From an uncultured Lachnospiraceae bacterium (GTDB lineage: Bacteria; Bacillota; Clostridia; Lachnospirales; Lachnospiraceae): a DNA stretch of 60,254 bases. The stretch spans positions 1 to 60,254 of the forward strand of contig CAMNTM010000018.1 of assembly GCA_946558465.1 (NCBI GenBank), read 5' to 3'. This document shows, piece by piece, positions 7,534 through 16,746 of this stretch. The position numbers and the translations under genes were made by a program. Under the pieces are notes generated by a model that was not told the DNA's origin, made no database searches, and worked only from the letters and a program-made list of their open reading frames with translations. The stretch's first letter is position 1, and each line of letters opens with the position of its first letter.

Positions 7534-10053
7534 TTAGTAGCTGCCGCCTATCTGAGCCAGATAGTTACTTTGACTGTTCATTTGTGATATCAACGTCTCT
7601 AAGCTGGTGAACTGCTTAATATAACGGTCTCTCTCAGACTCAAGCCGAACCTGCAGTTTTTTGATTATCTTATCAAGCTCAGCCATCTCTTTATACATAA
7701 AGTTTTCCGTCAGGCTTACCGGAGAGCTCTCACTTCCAGCTTTACGAATCAGGATACCTTTTGTCTCCCAAGAACCCATAGTCTTTACATACTTATCCAT
7801 TACTTTCTGAAGATTTGTAGCAAGTCCATAATTCGTATTCCCATTCGCATCCACAGAACCCTTATCCGTAAATAATTTCTCTACTGCCTCCGGATCCTTT
7901 TCAAGCGCTGCACGGAATTTACTTTCATCAAATGTAAGCTTACCGTTATCTGTATAACTGCTGGAAGTACTGATGCCAATATCTGCAAGCGCCTGTGCAT
8001 TTCCCCCGCTGATGATGAAGCGCAGATCACTGCTCAAGGTCCTCAGATCACTGTCTGCAAAAAGAAGTCCTGATTTCGCTTTCTCTTCGTAAAGCTTTAT
8101 CTCATCCTCTGACAGCTCTTTCTTCTGCTCACTGGTAAGCGGCGTATAATCACGATCTGGTTTCGTTGAAAGCTCTTTATTAACAAGCTCGATAATTGCG
8201 TTGTACTCTTCCACCATAGTTTTAACTGCTTCTACGATAGAATCTGCATTTACGGAAGCGTCAATGCCTACCTCCTCAGAGGCCGGATCAAGTTCCTTTA
8301 CCTTCTCCATTATCGGTTTTCCATTTTCATCAACCATCGGATTTCCGTCTTTGTCGACTGCCTGAGTTGTTCCATCAACCTCTCTGTATCCGAATTCCCC
8401 TTTCACGCTGACTGTAAGTCCATCCACTGTAAATGAGTTAGAACCGCGTGTCAGTTCTACCACCTCGTCGGAACCTGCATATTTTACAGCAACAATTGCA
8501 TCTTGACCTACTGTAGATATATCAGAAGTACCTGCTCCGAAAATAGCATTCACCAGCTCTGCACTGTCACCGGAATTCCCTGTAAAATCAACCCTTCCGC
8601 TTTCACCATCATCCTTTGCAGTGAAGACAAATTTATCTGCCGCTTCCTGATAGCTGACTGTAACACCAGCCTCTGAATCATTGATTTTCTCCATCAAGGT
8701 GTACACCGTGTCTTTATTAGTAACTTCAATATCGACACCGTTAATATTAATCTTGGTTCCCTGTGCCGTTAAAGCAATATTACCCAAATTCAGCCCTGAC
8801 TCCTCAAGCTTTGCATTCAGGTTGAGTCTGTTAGATTCTCCAAACGCTACATTCAACGCACCATTTTTACCCATAAGCTCCGTGCTTCCTGATGAAAGCG
8901 TAAGAGTGGAAGTGTTATCGTCTCCACCGGACGGTTTCACCGTCTTGAAGCTAAGTGCCTTTGCGTCGTTGCCGTCCGCATCCTTTACGTCCTTTAAGTC
9001 AACCTTCACTCTGTCTTTTCCAAAAGCCTTATCCAGCTCCTTCTGAAGAGAACTTTTCAAGTTCTCCATCACATCTACGTTGCCACTTGAATCAGCCTTC
9101 GTCAATTCGCTAACTCCCGGAAGCTTTATATCTACAGATTTTCCATTATAATTGAAGGTCAGCTCCTGGCCTGCAATCTTTTCTGCAAAGGTAACGGTCC
9201 TCATAAGATCACTGACTGCACCGGTACTTTCCAGACCGCCGTCAGCTTCCGTCTTTATCGTGAGTGCGTCATCTTCATTCTTCGGCTCAGCAAATCCCAG
9301 ATAATTTAACGCGTTCCCTCCGGTTATCTGGCATCTATTTGTATCATTTTCTTCCTTTGTGAAAGTAATATATTCATCCCCATTATCACGTACACCTTTG
9401 CCTACCGTGATAATATCAGCAAGAGATTTATTATTTCCGATATCCTCATCCTTCAAAAGCTTATTAATAGAATCTGCAATTTCCTGTGCATTTCCATAGC
9501 TTAATTCATTTCCCGCTTTGTCCTTTGCACTTAAAAAAACAGAATATGTTTTTGAACCATATTGAATTGAAATCTTCTTACCCAAGAGGTTCTCCACCTG
9601 CTTATCGCCTGTATCAATCGCTCCCGTCTCCAAAGCCTTCGTGGATACCTCTGCTTTAGAACTATACTGCGCTTTCTGCGCAAGCTGCTTTACCCCCATA
9701 ATACTAATGGCATTTGATGAGCTTGCCGTACCGGAAACAGATACAAACTTGCTGTTTGCTCCTGTCGTCTTAATATTAGATCTTCCCCATAATACAGAGC
9801 TAAACAGGTTCGTCTTTGAACTCCAGGATGAAGTATATTTATCTGCAAAAGAAACCATCAGATTCGTAATACTCCGAACTGCTGCCTGTTTCCATTCCAG
9901 CTGCTGCTTCTTCTGCTGCTGTTGTGTAATTTTACTGGTAGTACCATAAGTCATACCTTCAATCAGACTATCTCTGTCCATTCCGCTGGCTAGTCCGCCG
10001 TATCCCCTGATATTACTGGTGGTTGAGCCAGTTAATCCGCCTATTGTTGACAT
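7534..10053 (-). CDS. fliD: FliD, flagellar filament cap (hook-associated protein 2)
   Basis: 839 aa, long for the family (usually 450-700). The N-terminal FliD signature RGYGGLASGMDRDSLIEGM is followed by a long Asp/Lys/Gly-rich insertion of repeated beta modules (about 120-560), and the conserved C-terminal helical domain (IGISTSSSYTDNGKLTFDESKF, then MNSQSNYLAQIGGSY at the end). It caps the growing filament and folds flagellin. The ATG at 10053 is preferred because AGAAGGAG sits 8 bases ahead; an in-frame TTG at 10077 is less likely. It heads the fliD-fliS-FliT-like operon and has a GCCGATAA box upstream. Confidence 0.95.
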   Translation of the reverse strand: MSTIGGLTGSTTSNIRGYGGLASGMDRDSLIEGMTYGTTSKITQQQQKKQQLEWKQAAVRSITNLMVSFADKYTSSWSSKTNLFSSVLWGRSNIKTTGANSKFVSVSGTASSSNAISIMGVKQLAQKAQYSSKAEVSTKALETGAIDTGDKQVENLLGKKISIQYGSKTYSVFLSAKDKAGNELSYGNAQEIADSINKLLKDEDIGNNKSLADIITVGKGVRDNGDEYITFTKEENDTNRCQITGGNALNYLGFAEPKNEDDALTIKTEADGGLESTGAVSDLMRTVTFAEKIAGQELTFNYNGKSVDIKLPGVSELTKADSSGNVDVMENLKSSLQKELDKAFGKDRVKVDLKDVKDADGNDAKALSFKTVKPSGGDDNTSTLTLSSGSTELMGKNGALNVAFGESNRLNLNAKLEESGLNLGNIALTAQGTKININGVDIEVTNKDTVYTLMEKINDSEAGVTVSYQEAADKFVFTAKDDGESGRVDFTGNSGDSAELVNAIFGAGTSDISTVGQDAIVAVKYAGSDEVVELTRGSNSFTVDGLTVSVKGEFGYREVDGTTQAVDKDGNPMVDENGKPIMEKVKELDPASEEVGIDASVNADSIVEAVKTMVEEYNAIIELVNKELSTKPDRDYTPLTSEQKKELSEDEIKLYEEKAKSGLLFADSDLRTLSSDLRFIISGGNAQALADIGISTSSSYTDNGKLTFDESKFRAALEKDPEAVEKLFTDKGSVDANGNTNYGLATNLQKVMDKYVKTMGSWETKGILIRKAGSESSPVSLTENFMYKEMAELDKIIKKLQVRLESERDRYIKQFTSLETLISQMNSQSNYLAQIGGSY

Positions 10054-10133
10054 ATCAATCTCTCCTTCTTTACTCAATATTTTACGGCAAAATACACCGC
10101 GTTTTTACAAATTAAAAATTATTCTGTACTTAT

Positions 10134-10141
10134 TTATCGGC
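10134..10141 (-). promoter_or_regulatory. sigma-28 -10 box of the fliD operon
   Basis: The minus strand has an exact GCCGATAA. The -35 region is poor: TATT at 15 bases, or TAAA at only 11 bases. The expected leader is about 75 nt before fliD. It overlaps the divergent upstream region of the ParA-like gene, which has its own TATACT at 10148-10153. Confidence 0.6.
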
Positions 10142-10200
10142 ATATAGTATACTTTAAATAATAGTTAAATCGAGTTTTAATTATGAATGGAGGAATTATT

Positions 10201-10989
10201 TTGGCTACAATTATCGCACTTACCAACCAGAAAGGCGGTGTAGGTAAAACTACCACATCCAGCGCTTTAGCCGCAGGCCTGGTTTCATTTTATAATAAAA
10301 AAGTATTGGCAATTGATTTGGATCCCCAGGGCAGCCTGGGGTTCAGTCTTGGACTTGATATTGAAGACTGCCGCTCAATTCACGATGTACTTACCGGACA
10401 GGCTCTGATTCAAGAAGCGATTCAGGAGACAGATTACTGCGATGTTATCACCTCTAATATTTTACTAAGCAGTGCAGAATTGGAATTCACATCTTCTGAT
10501 AGACAGTTTCTATTGAAAAAAGCACTGCAGCCTGTTGTTTCGAATTACGATTATATCGTAATTGACACCCCGCCGGCCCTGAATATACTTACTGTAAATG
10601 CATACGCCTGTGCAAATCATCTTATTATACCCATGGCGCCCGAGATATTAAGCCTTCTAGGTGTAACTCAGTTAAAAGAAACGATAGATTCTGCTCGCGA
10701 GACTTTAAATCCACAGCTGAATGTATTGGGAATTATCCTTACCAAATTTAACAAACGAACTCTTCTTGCCAGAGAAGTAAAGGAGATGGCCGAAAATGTT
10801 GCCTTACAAATGGGTACCTGTGTGTTCGAAAATCAAATCCGCACCAGTGTTTCTGTTGCAGAGGCCCCTGCCCACGGACTCAGCATATTTGATCATTCTC
10901 CTTCTGCTAAACCGTCAGAGGATTATAAAAACTTTATTCACGAAGTAATAACAATGACTTCGGCTGAAGCATCTCAGGAGGTAAAATAA
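10201..10989 (+). CDS. Soj/ParA-like ATPase
   Basis: 262 aa from a TTG start. The TTG is chosen because GGAGG (10189-10193) sits inside the longer open frame and gives correct spacing to it, and ParA proteins begin just before the P-loop. Deviant Walker A KGGVGKTT with the signature Lys, Walker A' DLDPQGSLGFSLG, and Walker B DYIVIDTPP are intact. It lacks the FlhG (YlxH) N-terminal features, so it is a Soj-type rather than a polar-flagellum-count ATPase. No ParB is adjacent. Two bases after its stop the ComFB-domain gene begins, so the pair is an operon. Its role may be positioning of a chemotaxis or surface complex, which is inference. Confidence 0.9.
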   Translation: MATIIALTNQKGGVGKTTTSSALAAGLVSFYNKKVLAIDLDPQGSLGFSLGLDIEDCRSIHDVLTGQALIQEAIQETDYCDVITSNILLSSAELEFTSSDRQFLLKKALQPVVSNYDYIVIDTPPALNILTVNAYACANHLIIPMAPEILSLLGVTQLKETIDSARETLNPQLNVLGIILTKFNKRTLLAREVKEMAENVALQMGTCVFENQIRTSVSVAEAPAHGLSIFDHSPSAKPSEDYKNFIHEVITMTSAEASQEVK

Positions 10990-10990
10990 A

Positions 10991-11881
10991 ATGGCCAGAA
11001 AAAGCAATAAAACAGCACATGTATTAAACCTTATTGCAGGACATGAAGCACCTGCAGAGAGCACAGAAGAAACTTTGTCTTCAGGGGATTCTCAGACGTC
11101 TACTGTTAAGAAGGCCGCACCGGCTGCCAATACACCGTCACAGACTATTTCCGTAATTGACACTACGGAAGAGGACCCCGTTGCGGATTTGATACAACAG
11201 AACCTAACAAATAAATTTGAAGAAAAAGAAGATGAATCGGCTTCGGAAGCTGCCGCTCATATTAAACCGATACAGACACAAACGGTGAATGAAACAGCTG
11301 TTCAAACAACGGACCATACTGACAAGACTGCTGCTTCGGCACAAACACAGCCTGCTCAAACACAAAGTGCAGAAGAAAGCGCTCCCGTACAGGTACAGTC
11401 TGCTCCGGCTGAAATTATAGAATCTCCGGTACAGACTACAACTGCAGAAATTACTTCTGAACCGATAGAAACCACCCCCGTGGAAATCACACAGGCTTCG
11501 GCACAGAACACAGCAGAAACACCTGTATCTGAAGAACCGACAGAACCGGAGCCTGAGTCATCAATACAGCCCGCACAGGCAGAAAATGCACCCAAACCGG
11601 AGCCTGAGCCTGAACCGGATTTTGTCAGAGTAAATGTAATCGAAGAAGTTGTCAAGGACAAGATTATATATTTCATGCGGCAATTTGATGTATGCACCTG
11701 TGAACGCTGTATACAGGACACTATTGCACTTACATTAAATGGTATTCTGCCCAAATATATTGTCACCACCCCTGCGGCAGTAGCTCCTCTTATGAGCTTC
11801 TATACAAACAGATATATCACCGATGTTACCGTAGAAGCTACAAAAGCATGTATGATAGTAAAAGAAAATCCGAGGCACTAA
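10991..11881 (+). CDS. ComFB-domain protein with long disordered linker
   Basis: 296 aa. Residues 1-18 (MARKSNKTAHVLNLIAGH) form a compact basic segment. Residues 20-205 are low-complexity, rich in Thr, Gln, Glu, Pro and Ala. The C-terminal 85 residues match the ComFB family (PF10719): a helical lead, Cys235, Cys237 and Cys240 in CTCERC, then TIALTLNGILPKYIVT. ComFB-domain proteins in cyanobacteria bind c-di-GMP; that function here is inference. The basic N-terminal tip could dock on the ParA-like partner, as short basic peptides do for ParA ATPases. RBS GGAGGT. Ends at a strong terminator. Confidence 0.85.
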   Translation: MARKSNKTAHVLNLIAGHEAPAESTEETLSSGDSQTSTVKKAAPAANTPSQTISVIDTTEEDPVADLIQQNLTNKFEEKEDESASEAAAHIKPIQTQTVNETAVQTTDHTDKTAASAQTQPAQTQSAEESAPVQVQSAPAEIIESPVQTTTAEITSEPIETTPVEITQASAQNTAETPVSEEPTEPEPESSIQPAQAENAPKPEPEPEPDFVRVNVIEEVVKDKIIYFMRQFDVCTCERCIQDTIALTLNGILPKYIVTTPAAVAPLMSFYTNRYITDVTVEATKACMIVKENPRH

Positions 11882-11903
11882 AATCTTCTAAACCTGCAAA
11901 TTC

Positions 11904-11955
11904 AAAAAAGGGTGCTGTCCAGTAAAATATTTGTATCTGGACAGCACCCTTTTTA
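11904..11955. terminator. bidirectional terminator between the ComFB gene and the chemoreceptor
   Basis: A perfect stem of about 17 bp (core GGGTGCTGTCCAG and CTGGACAGCACCC, 11909-11922 and 11937-11950) is flanked by A-runs on one side and T-runs on the other, so it works in both directions between convergent genes. Confidence 0.92.
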
Positions 11956-11974
11956 TATTTCTACACTCTTATTT

Positions 11975-13621
11975 TTACTTTAGCTTAAACTTCTGTGTCT
12001 GCTCTCTCAAAAGCCGTACCTGCTCAAATAATTCTGTACTGACAGCTGCAGACTCCTGACTGCTTGCTGAATTTGTCTGCACAACTTCAGATATCTGACC
12101 AATACCTTCTGTCACTTGCGCTATAGAAGCCGCCTCACCCTGTATAGCCTGAGCAATCGTACCAATCGTGCCGTTAGACTGCGTGATCAAAGTCATAGTC
12201 TTTTCAAGTGACTCTGAAACTTCTCCTACAATTTGACTGCCCTTCTCTGCTGCATGAACAGAGTTTTCAATCAACTCTTTTGTAGCCTTTGCCGCCTGAT
12301 CAGAACGTGACGCCAGATTCCGCACCTCGCTGGATACAACAGCAAAACCCTTTCCGGCCGAGCCTGCTCTGGCTGCCTCTACAGCTGCATTCAAGGCAAG
12401 AATATTAGTCTGGAACGCAATATTCTCAATTGTAGCAATAATCTTCCCGATCTGATTAGAAGCCTGCGTAATATCAGCCATAGCCGCTACCATCTGCTTC
12501 ATCTGCTCACTGCTCACCGTTACCTGCTCTCCGGTCAAACGCGCATTTTCCTGCGCCTCAGACGCATCCTTGACATTCTTATCCGCATTCTTAGACAGTT
12601 CATCCAGTGTCGCATACAACTCTTCAACCGCACTTGCCTGCTCGGTAGCTCCTTGTGCCAGAGACTGAGCACTGCTTGACAGCTGTTCAGCATGGTTAGA
12701 CACCTGCTGCTCAGCCTTGTTAATGCTTCTGAACGCTCCGGAAATCGTATTTGTAAAGCTATTAACAGATTCCTCAATAGATTTAAAGTCACCGATAAAC
12801 GGCTCAGAAGTACTTACATTGAAGTTCCCCTGTGACAACAAGCCCATAATACGATTAATATCTTTCACATACTTATGAATTAAATTCATAGACTGCTTTA
12901 CTGTATTATTCAAATCTCCAAGCTCGTTATTTACATCATAGTCCAATTCCAATTCAAGCTTTCCTTCTTGAAGAGGACTCGTTTTTTCTGTAATCTGCAG
13001 AATCGGTTTAACAATACGTCCAAGTACATACTGAATCAGACTTGCCATACAGCCCAGTACAAGGACAAAACAAACGCCAGAAATTATCTGCATAACATGA
13101 ATTGTACTCTTCATATCTGCTGCACACAATTCACTCTGTTTCGTTCCACATTCTACAACCTCATCCAAAAGTCCTACTAACGTTACAAGGTTAGACTGAA
13201 TTGTATCTTGATAGTATGCCTGCGCTGCCTCCGGGTTATTCTTAGACAACTCTAAAACATAAGTTGCAGACTCATGCAGCTCTTTATGCAGAGGCTCTAA
13301 CTGCTCCCTTAATGCATTAATATCTTCATTATCTGTCTCTGTTTCACCATAAAGCCATTGTCCAAGCACACAGGTTGTGGGGTCTATACTTCCTGTAAAT
13401 TCTGCTCCTGCATACAGAGAATTGCTCAGTCCTGCGGACCATTTGTAATGTGCTACCTCTGCACTTTGAATCTTCTGCAACAGCGAATTTGCCTCAATAC
13501 TGTTCTGTTGCGTTTCTTTAATACTAAAAATGTTTATGGTAATCAGAATACTATACAGCATCACTGAAATAAGCGCTGCCACTACTCGTATTCCTACCAT
13601 CGTCTTAATGCTCTTTCGCAT
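11975..13621 (-). CDS. methyl-accepting chemotaxis protein with CZB-like sensor
   Basis: 548 aa. TM1 about 10-32, TM2 about 176-198, so residues 33-175 lie outside the membrane. That region contains H58-x2-W61, C84-x2-G-x-W89 and H112-x3-H116, the 3-His/1-Cys pattern of chemoreceptor zinc-binding (CZB, PF13682) domains. HAMP and a standard signalling domain (tip [20 protein letters not shown]) follow. Known CZB domains bind zinc and sense metal or hypochlorous acid; that ability here is inferred. Last gene of the cheV operon, 54 bases after the HExxH gene, ending at a strong terminator. Confidence 0.93.
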   Translation of the reverse strand: MRKSIKTMVGIRVVAALISVMLYSILITINIFSIKETQQNSIEANSLLQKIQSAEVAHYKWSAGLSNSLYAGAEFTGSIDPTTCVLGQWLYGETETDNEDINALREQLEPLHKELHESATYVLELSKNNPEAAQAYYQDTIQSNLVTLVGLLDEVVECGTKQSELCAADMKSTIHVMQIISGVCFVLVLGCMASLIQYVLGRIVKPILQITEKTSPLQEGKLELELDYDVNNELGDLNNTVKQSMNLIHKYVKDINRIMGLLSQGNFNVSTSEPFIGDFKSIEESVNSFTNTISGAFRSINKAEQQVSNHAEQLSSSAQSLAQGATEQASAVEELYATLDELSKNADKNVKDASEAQENARLTGEQVTVSSEQMKQMVAAMADITQASNQIGKIIATIENIAFQTNILALNAAVEAARAGSAGKGFAVVSSEVRNLASRSDQAAKATKELIENSVHAAEKGSQIVGEVSESLEKTMTLITQSNGTIGTIAQAIQGEAASIAQVTEGIGQISEVVQTNSASSQESAAVSTELFEQVRLLREQTQKFKLK

Positions 13622-13675
13622 AAAGGCACTCCCCTCTCTTTAATTTATAAGTGTATTTATATATCTTTTTACTTA

Positions 13676-14473
13676 TTACGCTGCCGCTGAAAACGGAACG
13701 CGCTGCCGTACCGCTTCCTGGTCAGGGCTCACATCCCCCTGGTCTTGTCTTCCTGCAGTCGTCGTCCTTGTAGTTCCTCCGGATACATAAACATCACCGC
13801 ATTCCGGACAAATATCTGTATGTATTGTAACCGACTGACTCACAACAGATCGCTCTTCTCGTTCTGCCTTTGCCTGCTCTCTGACAACATGTTCCATCTC
13901 ATGTCCCCGAACCGCTGCCGCCGCCTGTTCCGGTGCAATTCTGGTCGGCGTTTTATACGAAACACCTGCATCATCGGAACCATCCTGATATTTCCGTCTC
14001 TCACAGGTCTCACACTTTCCCTCTTCCATAGCTTTCTGTGCACCTTCTGCACCCAGCGCTCTATCCTCAGTTTCTGTACTTTCCGGTATTATACTTCTCT
14101 GTACTCCATCCGGATACTGAATACGCATACGTACGGCAAGCTCGGCCGGATCCATCCCTTTGCGCAAAAACGGAATTGTATAACCTACTCCTTTTGCGGC
14201 ATCCGCGCTGATAACGGATACCGGACTCACTGCCTCTACCGGCACATCCGGATTCGCTCCGCGGACTGCTCCTCCAACAACACCAACTCTTCCTGTAGTC
14301 CGGCCTGCCTCTGTCTGCGCAGACTGTCCGGCTCGTGTTTCCTGGGCAGAGTCAGCTGTCTGCACTGCTTGATTATTCCGAGAATGACCTCCATTTCGGG
14401 ATGCCTGCTGTATAGATGCAGAATAGTGATAATAACCTGCATAAGCACCAATCCCTGAAATTCCTCCCAGCAT
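13676..14473 (-). CDS. SprA-related protein with HExxH and two Cys pairs
   Basis: 265 aa. The N terminus has GIGAYAGYYHYSASI, then an Ala/Gln/Gly-rich disordered stretch. The conserved core holds CETC (154-157), KYQDGSDDAGVSYKTPT (161-177) and HEMEH (191-195) in a helix rich in Ala and Arg, then CPEC (222-225). This matches the SprA-related family (PF12118). HExxH is the zinc-metallopeptidase signature, but proteolysis has not been shown to my knowledge, and the Cys pairs could form a second metal site. No signal peptide; shared N-terminal motif with the FliD-like protein suggests flagellar export. RBS GGGAGGTGG. Gene three of the cheV operon. Confidence 0.75.
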   Translation of the reverse strand: MLGGISGIGAYAGYYHYSASIQQASRNGGHSRNNQAVQTADSAQETRAGQSAQTEAGRTTGRVGVVGGAVRGANPDVPVEAVSPVSVISADAAKGVGYTIPFLRKGMDPAELAVRMRIQYPDGVQRSIIPESTETEDRALGAEGAQKAMEEGKCETCERRKYQDGSDDAGVSYKTPTRIAPEQAAAAVRGHEMEHVVREQAKAEREERSVVSQSVTIHTDICPECGDVYVSGGTTRTTTAGRQDQGDVSPDQEAVRQRVPFSAAA

Positions 14474-14519
14474 ACATCCACCTCCCTTTTATTCCTTTAT
14501 ATAAAATAAAAAAATTTAG

Positions 14520-15764
14520 TTATTTTCCTTGCTGCCCTACAACATTTTCCCATATATCGTTTACTTCTTCTACACATTCCATATAGATCTGAGCCATCTC
14601 ATTAGTGTGTAGTCCCAGCTCTTCGGAGATAACCTTAATTTCACTCCACTCCGCTCTCTCATAGCATAAAATCAAATCATACAGTCTTCCTGCTTCCCCC
14701 TCATGGGAAATAAGAGCATTCTTCACTTCCTCCACAATCGGTATCTCTGCAAGAATCTCTTCTATCGTAGCATCAATCATATACTCCAGAGTTGAAAACA
14801 TCCCCAGCAGGTAAGCATCTGAACTGTTAATTGCAAACTTCTTAATCTTCCTTACAAGCGCTGATGCAAAATTAGCACGCATAAAAGAAGTCTTCAACAT
14901 TTCCTCCGAGGAATTTTCCTTCTCATCCTCAAAGCTCAACAAGTATACCCACTGCTTCAGCTGGCTGATTCCGACACGAACCATAGCCTGACGGATAGAA
15001 GTCGTCTCATGATGTACTGCAAAATACGCGGAATTAGCCATCTTAAGAAGTGCATACGTCAAGGAAGCATCACGGGTAACGATTTCCTCTAAAACCTCTA
15101 TGTCCGGCTCATCCTTTGTAATCTCAATAATAAGCTGATATAGATTGCCCTGCATGAACTCCATCTTGCTTGCCTTCGTCGTTGTCGCTGTGGAAATATA
15201 ATTGCCTTCCACATAATCTACCTGAAGCTCCTTTGCATATTCGTAAACTTCCTTTGAATTTACACCCGTTGCAATAAACTCTTTCTGAAATCCATGCGCC
15301 ATCTCCACTACATTTGCAACTGAACGGCGCTGCGTATCATCCATCTTATTAGAAATATCAACTTTAATATAATCTACATATTCCAGCATACTAAAATACT
15401 TTGGAGTAAACTGAAAATCATTGATTGCAAAATGATACCCTTCCTCCCTGTATTTACTAATAAGGATCGTTGCAAGTGAGTGTATTACAATATTATCTTC
15501 TATCTGAATCACAATCTTATCCTTATCAAAAATCTTAGGTGTATTTCTAAACAACAGAGTCGGCGTAAATGTCATAAACGTCTTTCTGTCCTTAAAAATG
15601 CGGTCTGAATTCTCTGACAGGAAAGCCACCATCGCATTCGCTGCCACGCTGTCTGAATTTGGATTATACAGGCTGTCCTTATCTTCCTGAATCATAAGCT
15701 CATATCCAATGACTGCGTCGTTTTTCTGGTTTTTAATTGCCTGCCTGACTACACAGTTCTCCAT
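14520..15764 (-). CDS. EAL-HDOD signalling protein (YuxH/CdgJ type)
   Basis: 414 aa. Residues 1-205 are an EAL-like domain and 205-405 an HDOD domain. The EAL catalytic signature is eroded: YELMIQ replaces the E-A-L start, and the loop reads NDFQFTPKYFSML instead of DDFGTGYSSL, so c-di-GMP hydrolysis is not expected. HDOD is recognisable from DASLTYALLKMANSAYF and the RQAMVRVGISQLKQWVYLL helix. Proteins of this architecture act as non-catalytic regulators of motility in other bacteria. Its ATG abuts the cheV stop (TAAATG), so translation is coupled to cheV. Confidence 0.9.
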   Translation of the reverse strand: MENCVVRQAIKNQKNDAVIGYELMIQEDKDSLYNPNSDSVAANAMVAFLSENSDRIFKDRKTFMTFTPTLLFRNTPKIFDKDKIVIQIEDNIVIHSLATILISKYREEGYHFAINDFQFTPKYFSMLEYVDYIKVDISNKMDDTQRRSVANVVEMAHGFQKEFIATGVNSKEVYEYAKELQVDYVEGNYISTATTTKASKMEFMQGNLYQLIIEITKDEPDIEVLEEIVTRDASLTYALLKMANSAYFAVHHETTSIRQAMVRVGISQLKQWVYLLSFEDEKENSSEEMLKTSFMRANFASALVRKIKKFAINSSDAYLLGMFSTLEYMIDATIEEILAEIPIVEEVKNALISHEGEAGRLYDLILCYERAEWSEIKVISEELGLHTNEMAQIYMECVEEVNDIWENVVGQQGK

Positions 15765-16682
15765 TTACAGCATCCCTCTTTCTTCCAACAATCTGTCCAT
15801 GACCTCAACAAGACGTCCAATCTCAGGTTTTGACAATTGTTCGTCTGCACCCAGCTGTTCGCCCTTAATTTTCATCTCTCTGTTAATCAGAGAAGAGAAA
15901 ATAATAACCGGCATTACACGCATCTTAACATCATCCTTTACAAGCTTAGTCAAGCGGTGTCCGTCCATCTCCGGCATCTCAATATCTGTAATCAGCAGAG
16001 CCGCCTTATCATCAAAATCTGAATCATCTCGAATAGACGACAAGTAATCCCATGCCTCTCTGCCATTGTTAAAGTTCTTTATATTAGCATATCCTGCACG
16101 AATCAGAGAGTCCTTAATCATCTTCGTTAAAAGAATAGAGTCTTCTGCCAATATAATGCTGTGCTCTCGTGCAATTCTGTCACCCAGCCTGTCAATCTCT
16201 TCCACCTGAATGCTGGTCTCCGGTGCAATATCTGCCACAATCTTTTCGAAGTCAAGAATCGTAACCAGATTTTCTCCGCATTGTGCAATACCAGTTGCTA
16301 CGCCGTCGTCTCCGCTTGTCAAAGTCTTATCCGGCTTCTGAATATCTTCCCATGAGATTCTGCTGATTCCAACTACCGTATGTACGCGAAAGGCAATATT
16401 CATCTTATTGAAATTTGTACAGATAAATAAGTCCTTCTCCTCCGTATCTCCTGTCTCTCCTGTCAGATATTTCGGCAGGTTAATTACCGTCAGCAGAATA
16501 TCTCTCGGCTTGAAAATTCCCTCAACTGCCGGATGAGAATGAGGTATTGGCTTCACTTTATCCGCCATCAATATTTCCCGCACTTTTGCTACATTGATTC
16601 CATACAATTCACCGAATATCGTAAACTGCATAATCTCAATTTCATTTGTTCCCGATTCCAATAAAATCTCTGTATCAGCCAT
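15765..16682 (-). CDS. cheV: CheV, CheW-receiver coupling protein
   Basis: 305 aa. Residues about 10-160 are a CheW domain (FTIFGELYGINVAKVREIL), and 170-300 a response-regulator receiver with AEDS at the acidic pocket, the phospho-acceptor Asp in LLITDIEMPEMDG and the conserved Lys near QLSKPEI. CheV links chemoreceptors to CheA and tunes adaptation. The ATG at 16682 is preferred over the GTG at 16688 because AAAGGAG then has 9-base spacing. It heads a four-gene operon with an EAL-HDOD protein, an HExxH protein and a chemoreceptor. Confidence 0.95.
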   Translation of the reverse strand: MADTEILLESGTNEIEIMQFTIFGELYGINVAKVREILMADKVKPIPHSHPAVEGIFKPRDILLTVINLPKYLTGETGDTEEKDLFICTNFNKMNIAFRVHTVVGISRISWEDIQKPDKTLTSGDDGVATGIAQCGENLVTILDFEKIVADIAPETSIQVEEIDRLGDRIAREHSIILAEDSILLTKMIKDSLIRAGYANIKNFNNGREAWDYLSSIRDDSDFDDKAALLITDIEMPEMDGHRLTKLVKDDVKMRVMPVIIFSSLINREMKIKGEQLGADEQLSKPEIGRLVEVMDRLLEERGML

Positions 16683-16714
16683 AACCACTTTCTCCTTTAT
16701 ATTCTATATATATT

Positions 16715-16722
16715 TTATCGAC
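16715..16722 (-). promoter_or_regulatory. sigma-28-like -10 box of the cheV operon
   Basis: The minus strand reads GTCGATAA, one mismatch from GCCGATAA, with TTAA 15 bases upstream (consensus TAAA). It is 33 bases before the cheV ATG. No terminator lies between cheD and this box, so read-through from the fla/che operon is also possible. Confidence 0.6.
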
Positions 16723-16746
16723 ACAATACTTTTTTAATTAAGTCCT

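Noticed and set aside
10183-10200. ATG 10183 as the start of the ParA-like gene
   Set aside because: GGAGG lies 3' of this ATG and serves the TTG at 10201, and no ribosome site precedes the ATG.
13745-14458. 237-codon open frame on the plus strand over the HExxH gene
   Set aside because: It is the mirror of the real gene: Cys/Ser/Arg-rich, with no ribosome site and no recognisable domain.
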